From NCBI GenBank assembly GCA_014804495.1, contig JAAUZS010000176.1:1-28453 (forward strand): a stretch of 28,453 nt of DNA, read 5' to 3'. This DNA comes from Lachnospiraceae bacterium. GTDB taxonomy: Bacteria > Bacillota > Clostridia > Lachnospirales > Lachnospiraceae. Shown here piece after piece: positions 17,531 through 24,042 of this stretch (its first letter is position 1; each line of letters opens with the position of its first letter). Both the position numbers and the translations under genes were made by a program. The notes under the pieces were generated by a model that was not told where the DNA came from, did no database searches, and worked only from the letters and a program-made list of their open reading frames with translations.

Positions 17531-17569
17531 CATGAACAAAACAAGCCCCGTCCTGTAAAAGGACGAGGC
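17531..17569 (-). terminator. T-box intrinsic terminator
   Basis: On the minus strand the stem GCCTCGTCCT (17569-17560) pairs with AGGACGGGGC (17554-17545) around a short TTTAC loop and is followed by the U-rich run TTGTTTTGTTCATG (17544-17531). The left arm is shared with the antiterminator. The U-rich tail is unusual in being exactly complementary over 11 bases to CATGAACAAAA further downstream (17506-17496). Confidence 0.9.
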
Positions 17570-17839
17570 AAAATCTGCTCGTTACACCACCTGTTACAAC
17601 GTACGGATCATTCTGCATTATATTATGAATAGTCGATACGGTTCCCGATAACGGCGGGTGCCGTCAGCTCCTACTGCCCTTCCATACGCATGACCGATTC
17701 GGTCCACGATACCAAAAGGGGTTCAGCCTGAAACTCGGAAGTGATCTTCCCTGATTTCCTACTCATACCGGTCTCACACCGCCGCCGGCTCGCTGTAACT
17801 TTTGAAAATCAGATACTGTCTTCTTCAACGTCTTTGCAT
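17531..17839 (-). promoter_or_regulatory. T-box leader (tRNA-sensing riboswitch) controlling ileS
   Basis: Reading the minus strand from the predicted transcription start near 17839, the leader has the usual T-box parts in order: CAGCGAGCCGG with GGTGTGAGACCGG, the distal Stem I loop GGAAGATCACTTCCGAG, GCTGAAC closing Stem I, a GACCGAATCGGTC hairpin, AGTAGG, a GACGGC...GCCGTTATC stem, and the T-box sequence ACAGGTGGTGTAACGAG (17594-17578). UGGU (17589-17586) would pair with the NCCA end of uncharged tRNA, and the final U fits A73 of tRNA-Ile. ACGAG in the antiterminator can pair with CTCGT, which is also part of the terminator stem, giving the switch. AUC at 17710-17708 is a candidate specifier, but I could not fix the specifier loop with confidence. 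Confidence 0.92.
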
Positions 17840-17845
17840 AAGCAT

Positions 17846-17875
17846 ATTATAATATTATGAAAATGGAGTTGTCAA
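17846..17875 (-). promoter_or_regulatory. Sigma-A promoter for the T-box-ileS transcript
   Basis: On the minus strand TTGACA (17875-17870) is a perfect -35 and TATAAT (17851-17846) a perfect -10, with 18 bases between. A start near 17839 puts the whole T-box in the transcript, which would have a leader of about 425 bases before the ileS ATG. The promoter is back to back with the region upstream of degV, about 105 bases from the degV start. Confidence 0.85.
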
Positions 17876-17982
17876 GGCTGATTCTCTGTAGCTTTCAACC
17901 AAAATTATTAAAATTTCTTTCATATTTCTCAAAAAGGGTGTAGAATAACTATTAAAGTTATTATATGGAAAGGGGAAAAAGT

Positions 17983-18867
17983 ATGCTTCGCATTATTACT
18001 GATTCTGCAACCGATTTACCAAAGAGCTACATTGAAGAGCATAAACTTCACGTCATCCCTACTCCGGTCGTTATAGATGATGTAGATTATTTTGATGGCC
18101 AGACAATTCAAACCGGTGAATTCTACACGATTTTGGACGATATTAAGCGTGACGTCAAAACTTATCATATCAATCCTGCGATGTTTACGGACGCTTTTAC
18201 GCCATATGCACAGGCGGGTGACAGCATTATTTATCTCTGCTTCTCAACGGGAATCGCAGGAACTTATAACGCCGCCAATATTGCCAAGGACAATGTACTG
18301 GACGATTATCCCGACTTTGATTTAACTATCATTGATTCCAAATCCGCGTCTATCGGATTCGGTTTATTAGTATCCAAATTGGTTACCATGTTGGAAAAAG
18401 GAGCTTCGAAGGAAGAAATCATAGAGGCCGCAGACTATTTTATTTCACATATTAAGCATGTGTTCACCGTACAGACACTCGCTTATCTGATTAAGGGAGG
18501 CCGCCTCACCAAATTAAAGGGCACAATTGCCGAAACACTTGACATGAAACCTATATTGACCGTAGATGAGAATGGAGCTTTATCCGTCCTCAAGACCGTG
18601 CGTGGACGTAAGAAATCCTTGCGCAGCCTGATAGATTATGCCAAAGAAAAGGGGTACCACTTGGAAAATCAGACTGTAGCAATCTGTCATGGAGAAGATT
18701 CTGACTCTCTTAATGTTGTCCAATCACTTATTAAAGAAGAGTTTAATCCCAAATCGATTCTCATTTCCGTAGTAGGCTGCGCGATAGGAGCACATACCGG
18801 ACGTGGCATAATAGGCTTCTGCTTCTTTGATGCAGATGACGGGAAGTATGCACATTATTTTTCATAA
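17983..18867 (+). CDS. DegV family fatty-acid-binding protein
   Basis: I start at ATG 17983, with AAAGGGG 7 bases upstream; the in-frame ATG at 17965 overlaps that ribosome site. The 294-residue protein has the DegV two-domain fold. I see IITDSATDLP (4-13), the DGQTI stretch near 38-42, the lipid-binding motif FSTGIAGTYNAA (87-98) and IDSKSASIGFG (117-127), and the second-domain segments KGGRLTKLKG and GRGIIGFCFF at the end. DegV proteins bind fatty acids and in Firmicutes can act as FakB, presenting fatty acids to the kinase FakA for phospholipid synthesis. No FakA is nearby. It is a single-gene unit divergent from ileS and convergent with spoVT. A weak -10 TAGAAT at 17941 lacks a good -35. 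Confidence 0.93.
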   Translation: MLRIITDSATDLPKSYIEEHKLHVIPTPVVIDDVDYFDGQTIQTGEFYTILDDIKRDVKTYHINPAMFTDAFTPYAQAGDSIIYLCFSTGIAGTYNAANIAKDNVLDDYPDFDLTIIDSKSASIGFGLLVSKLVTMLEKGASKEEIIEAADYFISHIKHVFTVQTLAYLIKGGRLTKLKGTIAETLDMKPILTVDENGALSVLKTVRGRKKSLRSLIDYAKEKGYHLENQTVAICHGEDSDSLNVVQSLIKEEFNPKSILISVVGCAIGAHTGRGIIGFCFFDADDGKYAHYFS

Positions 18868-18903
18868 TAAAAACTCGAGTACCGGCGTAAATTTATACAA
18901 TAT

Positions 18904-18927
18904 AAAAGGGGCTGTACGCCCCTTTTT
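18904..18927. terminator. Bidirectional intrinsic terminator between degV and spoVT
   Basis: AAAAGGGGC and GCCCCTTTTT form a G+C-rich stem around the loop TGTAC, with an A run on one side and a T run on the other, so it can stop transcription in both directions. It lies 37 bases after degV and touches the last base of the spoVT stop codon. Confidence 0.92.
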
Positions 18928-19472
18928 CACTGTTCCATCTGTCTGCCCAGAAAACCTGCCGCAGATTGAATCAGTTTCTGTTCAACTTCACCCATCTTAG
19001 ACTTATTATCCATTTCCAGTAAAATCACAGCGCCTATAACATCCCCTTCACATATAATGGGGCTGATTGCTTCGTGCTGATATTCATCGTCCGACTCATG
19101 GCAGACAGAAATAAAGTTTCTATCACCTTTTGCTGCCACAACGCTTTCTCTGTTATTAATCTTTTCCTCTAAATCCTTACTGATTGATTTGCCAAGAACA
19201 TTTTTCATGCCGCCTGAAACGGCAATGAACTGATCTCTGTCCGATATCATTGCAATATGCCCCGATACTTGAGCCATGCTTTCTGCATATTGTTTGGCAA
19301 ACGTGCCCATTTCCCCAATCGGAGAGTATTTCTTCAAAATAATTTCGCCTTCCCTGTCCGTATAAATTTCAAGCGGGTCAGCTTCTCTAATTCGTAAAGT
19401 CCTTCGGATTTCCTTAGGAATAACGATACGCCCAAGGTCATCTATTCTTCTAACAATTCCTGTTGCTTTCAT
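18927..19472 (-). CDS. spoVT: Stage V sporulation protein T, AbrB-family regulator
   Basis: This 181-residue regulator has an N-terminal AbrB/MazE-type swapped-hairpin DNA-binding domain (about 5-50: ATGIVRRIDDLGRIVIPKEI then LRIREADPLEIYT) and a C-terminal GAF-like domain (about 57-178) with GHIAMISDRDQFIAVSGG and EGDVIGAVILLE. Its length and domain order match SpoVT of Bacillus (about 178 residues), which tunes the forespore sigma-G programme. It implies an endospore-forming ancestry. GGAGG precedes the start by 9 bases. It has its own sigma-A-like promoter with an inverted repeat around the -10, which fits repression or autoregulation, and its transcript ends at the shared terminator. Confidence 0.95.
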   Translation of the reverse strand: MKATGIVRRIDDLGRIVIPKEIRRTLRIREADPLEIYTDREGEIILKKYSPIGEMGTFAKQYAESMAQVSGHIAMISDRDQFIAVSGGMKNVLGKSISKDLEEKINNRESVVAAKGDRNFISVCHESDDEYQHEAISPIICEGDVIGAVILLEMDNKSKMGEVEQKLIQSAAGFLGRQMEQ

Positions 19473-19494
19473 ACGTTAAAACCTCCATTTATTC

Positions 19495-19524
19495 TAATAG
19501 TATTTTATAAGTCTGCTACTATTA
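19495..19524. promoter_or_regulatory. Inverted repeat flanking the spoVT -10, candidate operator
   Basis: TAATAGTA (19495-19502) and TACTATTA (19517-19524) are perfect reverse complements separated by 14 bases. The -10 box (19504-19509) lies in the spacer and one arm lies in the -35/-10 spacer. A dimeric repressor bound here would block RNA polymerase. The binding protein is unknown; SpoVT itself is one possibility. Confidence 0.55.
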
Positions 19525-19532
19525 TCTGTAAA
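19504..19532 (-). promoter_or_regulatory. Sigma-A-type promoter of spoVT
   Basis: On the minus strand TTTACA (19532-19527) and TATAAA (19509-19504) are separated by exactly 17 bases, each one mismatch from consensus. Transcription would start near 19497, about 25 bases before the start codon. A GTATA further upstream could belong to a forespore sigma promoter, but its -10 match is poor and I do not call it. Confidence 0.7.
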
Positions 19533-19557
19533 TGGTGGGAGTTTATACCTAAAACAT

Positions 19558-21318
19558 TTATTTTTTATCACCGGTATTTTCCGCTTCATACAGAACAAAC
19601 ATGTCATTAGAAAAGGTTTCCATATATCCGTATTCTTCCATATAATCAAAAATATGTGAAAGCTTCATATCTTCTGCAGAATTCGTCTCCATATCCACAA
19701 TCAGGTTACTGCTAAAAATCACAATCGGAAGTTCCTCTCCTTCTGATATCTCAGCTTTAAGCTGATCAATTGCAGTATCCAGGGAATCTTCGCTGTAAGA
19801 TTCCAAATCAATCCATGAGTGGAAGCTAGATGGCATTTCAAGATAGAAACTCAGCGCCGGAATCTTACCATACAGAATGACTTCCTTTCCTGTGAGCCGT
19901 CTGTCTGAAATATATTCAATAATTTCTTCCATCGAATCAGCTTTTTCTTCACTCATATATATTCCTTTTAGCACATCACTGTTTTCAACCTTTGCATCTA
20001 CAGCATTATACTCTTCCGATTTCGCAAAAACAAATTTCACGCCAAAACCGATGCTTTGAACAAGGAAGAGTGTCAGAAACATCACCACCATAGCCTTAAC
20101 TGCAAACAGCCTGATATCAGCTTTCCTGCAAAAGCTGTAAATAGCCCACAAAACATAGGGCACTGCCAGAAACAAATTATTGATACCTATAAGCAATCCG
20201 TTATTACTTCCAATCGAGGTAATAAGCGATACCAGAATAATCATTCCAGCAAGTAATTTCTCTTTCTTTTCCGTTTTTCCGGAGAAAATGCGCAGCGCAC
20301 ACACAAACATAGCTAATATTAAAAATAACACACCCGACCTATATATATCGCCATCGGAATAAAACTCAAACTTACAGAATCCGCTTCTATAAAGCCAAAC
20401 CGCAGCAGCAACCGAAAAAAATACGCATATTAGTCTTTTTATCCAGTTCCATCCTTTCGGCAGAACGAAACACAGCACTACGCCCGGTACAAGAAAGACC
20501 AGAATCCTGCTCAGCCAATAACCACCATCTATATAACCACTGAACATTCCGTACAACATAGAAGTCGCCTTGTAGTCTGTTACCGTTTCTGTCATTGCAA
20601 ACAGCTTTTTTATACCTGCCACATAGCTAGCAAGTCCATAGCGCACAGATATATATCCAAGCCACAAAATAACTGAGCCGAAATAACCCAGCATACAGAA
20701 GCCTGTCTCTCGCACAACTTTCTTTATTTTCTTCCGACAGATGATACCATATGCCCATACAGCTGCAATCATGCCAGCTTCCGGTATATTTGAAAAGCGG
20801 ACAAAAATATTGGTTCCAAGCGCCACACCCGCCATTATCAGATATACTTCTTTATCTTGTGTAAGACCTTCGTATATAAGTATAACTCCCACAAGTAACA
20901 GCATATATGTCATATAATTATATAAAAGCGCGGTAGGACACCAGCAAATGCTTATGGCCACAAATTCTCCAATAAAAGCTAAGGTTGCCGGAATTTCCAT
21001 CCGCTTTGCTAAGAACAAGTAAGAAATAAACGCCAGTATACTTACAAAAAGACCCGTATACAAATTCATAAAAAGAAGGGTATGTCCACCGGGAAGTAAT
21101 GTCAGAAAATGTCCTGCAACATTTGCCAGATATGTTGAAAAAAAATACAATGCATCCGTGTGCTCAAGTCCCACATACCTGAAGTTGGCATAATTATAGC
21201 CTGTATCTGCAAAATCCAGTCCTATGTTTATATGGCGCAGCGGATATAAAATCAGAATAATGGGAAATATATAACTGCAGCATATTCTGTATATTTTAGA
21301 ATCTTTCAATTTATTCAT
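19558..21318 (-). CDS. Polytopic membrane protein, GT-C-like (unknown function)
   Basis: This 586-residue protein has a first membrane helix at about 12-30, then an outside loop with two aspartates in GLDFADTGYN (D35, D38), about 11-12 further helices, and a soluble outside C-terminal tail (about 425-586) rich in acidic residues. Aspartates just after TM1 are characteristic of GT-C transferases that use lipid-linked sugars, and the context (a GtrA fusion upstream, GtrB-like and asparagine synthetase genes beyond) fits a role in decorating a surface glycan. I do not recognise a named family. Its ATG overlaps the stop of the upstream GtrA-acyltransferase gene by 8 bases (ATGAATAA), so the two are translationally coupled. 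Confidence 0.7.
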   Translation of the reverse strand: MNKLKDSKIYRICCSYIFPIILILYPLRHINIGLDFADTGYNYANFRYVGLEHTDALYFFSTYLANVAGHFLTLLPGGHTLLFMNLYTGLFVSILAFISYLFLAKRMEIPATLAFIGEFVAISICWCPTALLYNYMTYMLLLVGVILIYEGLTQDKEVYLIMAGVALGTNIFVRFSNIPEAGMIAAVWAYGIICRKKIKKVVRETGFCMLGYFGSVILWLGYISVRYGLASYVAGIKKLFAMTETVTDYKATSMLYGMFSGYIDGGYWLSRILVFLVPGVVLCFVLPKGWNWIKRLICVFFSVAAAVWLYRSGFCKFEFYSDGDIYRSGVLFLILAMFVCALRIFSGKTEKKEKLLAGMIILVSLITSIGSNNGLLIGINNLFLAVPYVLWAIYSFCRKADIRLFAVKAMVVMFLTLFLVQSIGFGVKFVFAKSEEYNAVDAKVENSDVLKGIYMSEEKADSMEEIIEYISDRRLTGKEVILYGKIPALSFYLEMPSSFHSWIDLESYSEDSLDTAIDQLKAEISEGEELPIVIFSSNLIVDMETNSAEDMKLSHIFDYMEEYGYMETFSNDMFVLYEAENTGDKK

Positions 21319-22942
21319 GTATCTCTTCCTTTTTCTGACCTATGGTAAGTCCTTCCAACCATTCATCAATTTTTCTGTAGACATTGATATGTAAAAGCAG
21401 CATATTCAGCTTACTAAACAGCAGACTCCGCAGCATATCCAGAAGAATACCTATAACAAATACAGTCACTACAGCAATCAGCATGGCAATAATCAAAGAT
21501 GCCGCACTATCCGGTTTCTTTATTATACCATAGAGCCATCCCGTCCATTCATATCTGATAGCAATATGCTCATGCCAAAGATATACGCCCAATGTATATG
21601 GAGCAATCCGGCAGATAACCCGGCCCAATGTTCTGTTTTTTATCTCTATACGACAGAAAGCGCAAAATAATGCAACCGAAGCAGTAAGTACCAGGATATG
21701 ATTATAGTCATAGCAAATATCCAGTATATTCATCAGTTTTCCAGTCTTCAAATATACAAGTCTCAGTAGAAAAGAGATTCCAAAAATGCATGCTGCAGAT
21801 ATTAAATAAATAATAAGAGATCGGGCGCAATTTTTAAAAAACGGAAACCCATACAATCTGATGTAAGCAGCAACCATAAATATGCACAGATACCATATGC
21901 AGTCATAACCGTTCATATCCGCCGCCAACCTTACCGGTGTCACTGACTTAATCGCGGAAAACGTAAAAATCATTAAAAATAACACTATCTGAAACTGCTT
22001 CTTTGTAAGTTTTTTAATACCTTGTGACAATACCGGTGTAAACAGATACATGAAGACGTACGCCGTCATAAACCAATAATGATTCGTAGAAACAGGCAGA
22101 CATAGTTGTACCAGATAGTAAATTGAAAATCCGCCATCCGGCATATACCCAAATACTGCTGCCACAATTCCAATACCTATACTGTAAAACCAAATCTGTA
22201 AAAGAAGTGTAAGCAAACGCTTCACCTTGAACCGGCTCTCTATCAAGAAATATCCGCTAAGCAGCATATAAATATTCACAGCCACAACGGCAAACGCCTC
22301 AAGTCCCCATGCAAGATAGCTGTAATACGGAATATCTGACTGCGATAGAGGTTCCAGGCAGTCTCCTTTCCACAAAAAGTGCAGTATTACAACAAGCATC
22401 ATGGAAACTATCCTCAACAGCTCCATGTTTGCCATTCTTCCTTCCTGCATTTTGTTTATTTGTGTATCCGACTTTTTTTTCTGACTGTATGCCCAATATT
22501 TATTGATGACGAAATTCATGGGTATGGTAACCGCCATATTTAGTATAGCTGCTGCCAGTTCTCCAAGCATCTTGGCATCTGCCTTTTCCCAGCCCCAGTT
22601 ATTGACAACTGCTTCCAGCGGATACATAAAACGGGAAAGCTTTACAATATCCACCCAGAATATCAGCAGGACAGTGTTTACCAAAAACCCCCAGAAATAT
22701 GCTGCATATGTTTTTAGCAGAACTTTCCACCATATACGCTTTTCGGCATTTTCATCCTCTTTAAATACATATTTATTGCCCCAGTAATATGCATTAAGCA
22801 CGCTGATAATAAATCCCACAGTATTGGCAAAAATATAGTTTCCGCCAAAATATATAATAACAAAGTATACTGCCTGATGTATCAGCGTATTGGAGATTCC
22901 TACTATACCAAATTTTATAAACTGCCAAAAAGCTTCTTTCAT
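21311..22942 (-). CDS. GtrA-like flippase domain fused to an acyltransferase-3 (OafA-like) domain
   Basis: I start at ATG 22942, with GGAAAGG about 8 bases upstream, giving 543 residues; an in-frame extension to 23119 has no ribosome site and crosses the divergent promoter region. Residues about 5-150 are a GtrA domain: four membrane helices with QFIKFGIVGISNTLIHQAVYF at the start and MNFVINKYWAYS at the end. A short linker (about 153-168) leads to an acyltransferase-3 domain (about 170-530) opening with NMELLRIVSMMLVVILHF, in which R177 and H188 sit where the family's conserved Arg and catalytic His are expected. GtrA proteins flip polyprenyl-phosphate sugars; AT3 proteins O-acetylate glycans. 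One polypeptide may therefore move and acylate a sugar. The 167 bases upstream to the divergent GT2 gene show no clear promoter. Confidence 0.85.
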   Translation of the reverse strand: MKEAFWQFIKFGIVGISNTLIHQAVYFVIIYFGGNYIFANTVGFIISVLNAYYWGNKYVFKEDENAEKRIWWKVLLKTYAAYFWGFLVNTVLLIFWVDIVKLSRFMYPLEAVVNNWGWEKADAKMLGELAAAILNMAVTIPMNFVINKYWAYSQKKKSDTQINKMQEGRMANMELLRIVSMMLVVILHFLWKGDCLEPLSQSDIPYYSYLAWGLEAFAVVAVNIYMLLSGYFLIESRFKVKRLLTLLLQIWFYSIGIGIVAAVFGYMPDGGFSIYYLVQLCLPVSTNHYWFMTAYVFMYLFTPVLSQGIKKLTKKQFQIVLFLMIFTFSAIKSVTPVRLAADMNGYDCIWYLCIFMVAAYIRLYGFPFFKNCARSLIIYLISAACIFGISFLLRLVYLKTGKLMNILDICYDYNHILVLTASVALFCAFCRIEIKNRTLGRVICRIAPYTLGVYLWHEHIAIRYEWTGWLYGIIKKPDSAASLIIAMLIAVVTVFVIGILLDMLRSLLFSKLNMLLLHINVYRKIDEWLEGLTIGQKKEEIHE

Positions 22943-23109
22943 GATGATTTCCTTTCCTCTATAGCAATATAGTATATCATAAACTCCCTTTTCAGTCATC
23001 TTTTTATCAAACACCAATGATAATAAATTATTATTTTTCTGTGGAAAATTGGACAGATATGTTATATGATAAAGAAAAATAACGATTACAATAGTTTGAG
23101 GGTTAATAA

Positions 23110-24033
23110 ATGTTATCAATTATAATACCAATATATAACGAAGAAAAAATGATTTCGATCAGCATTGATGTTATTACGAAGCTCATGGATTCCTCGACGA
23201 TAGAATATGAGTTAGTGCTTGTTAATGACGGTTCTAAGGATCGCTCATGGGAGACGATAAAATCTCTTTCTGAGCATAATGAACATATAAGGGCAATCTC
23301 TTTTTCAAGAAATTTCGGTAAAGAATCAGCAATAATAGCCGGGTTGTCATATTCCAAAGGCGATGCCTGCGTTACGATTGACGCAGATTTACAACATCCT
23401 CCGGAAAAAATCATCGAAATGTATGACCTTTGGAAACAAGGTTATAAAGTGGTTGAAGGGATTAAGCTTTCACGTGGGCATGAAAATTTTCTATATAAAT
23501 GTTTCGCCAAAACATTTTATAGGATCATAAGCCGTGCCACCGGTTTTGATATGCAGAATACATCCGATTTTAAACTTCTCGACAGGGAAGTTGTTGATAT
23601 TATCTTAAATATGCCGGAAAAACGAATGTTTTTCCGGGCTATATCTGCATGGGTTGGATTTAAATCCACTCATGTAGAGTATAATGTGCAGGAGCGGATA
23701 GAAGGTGTTTCAAAGTGGTCGGCACTCTCACTAATCAAATATGCAATAAATAACATTACCTCTTTTTCTTCCGCACCTTTACAACTCGTCACTCTTGCCG
23801 GAATCATATATCTGATTTTTGCGATTGCTTTATCAGTCCAGACTTTGGTAGGTTTTTTCGAAAATAATTCCGTTGAAGGATTTACGACAGTAATTCTTTT
23901 GCAGCTAATTACGGGCAGTATTCTTATGCTGGCTATCGGCTTGATAGGATATTATATCTCCAAAATATTCGAAGAAGTGAAATCACGCCCCAAATATATT
24001 GTGGAGGGAGAAATTGACAACTCTATAAATTAA
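23110..24033 (+). CDS. GtrB/DPM-like family 2 glycosyltransferase, membrane anchored
   Basis: This 307-residue protein has a GT-A domain (about 1-215) and two C-terminal membrane helices (about 228-250 and 262-290). It shows IIIPIYNEE (4-12), LVNDGSKDRS (37-46), SFSRNFGKESAIIAGL (64-79), the metal site DAD at 91-93 in DADLQHPPE, and a late GVSKWSALSLIKYAINNI stretch typical of the GtrB/YkoT group. These enzymes transfer a sugar (usually glucose) from UDP-sugar to undecaprenyl phosphate on the inner face. GAGGG precedes the start. It is divergent from the GtrA-acyltransferase fusion, which makes that protein its likely flippase partner, and it converges on the asnB gene with 9 bases between stops and no obvious terminator. 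It is a paralog, not a copy, of the ArnC-like gene at 7293. Confidence 0.9.
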   Translation: MLSIIIPIYNEEKMISISIDVITKLMDSSTIEYELVLVNDGSKDRSWETIKSLSEHNEHIRAISFSRNFGKESAIIAGLSYSKGDACVTIDADLQHPPEKIIEMYDLWKQGYKVVEGIKLSRGHENFLYKCFAKTFYRIISRATGFDMQNTSDFKLLDREVVDIILNMPEKRMFFRAISAWVGFKSTHVEYNVQERIEGVSKWSALSLIKYAINNITSFSSAPLQLVTLAGIIYLIFAIALSVQTLVGFFENNSVEGFTTVILLQLITGSILMLAIGLIGYYISKIFEEVKSRPKYIVEGEIDNSIN

Positions 24034-24042
24034 AACCAAACA

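Noticed and set aside
17531..17569. Terminator belonging to degV or another plus-strand unit
   Set aside because: Its left arm is shared with the T-box antiterminator and its U run is on the minus strand, so it belongs to ileS control.
19473..19557. Forespore sigma-G promoter for spoVT
   Set aside because: A GTATA element is present, but the matching -10 is poor, while a sigma-A-type pair with 17-base spacing is clear.
22943..23119. N-terminal extension of the GtrA-acyltransferase gene to 23119, overlapping the divergent glycosyltransferase start
   Set aside because: The residues are not part of the GtrA domain, the region is A+T-rich intergenic in character, and GGAAAGG sits correctly before ATG 22942.
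23103..23414. Minus-strand reading frame inside the GtrB-like gene, and similar antisense frames elsewhere (for example 6219-6629, 11554-11955, 12943-13362, 25189-25605)
   Set aside because: They have no recognisable domains or ribosome sites and mirror strongly conserved genes on the other strand.
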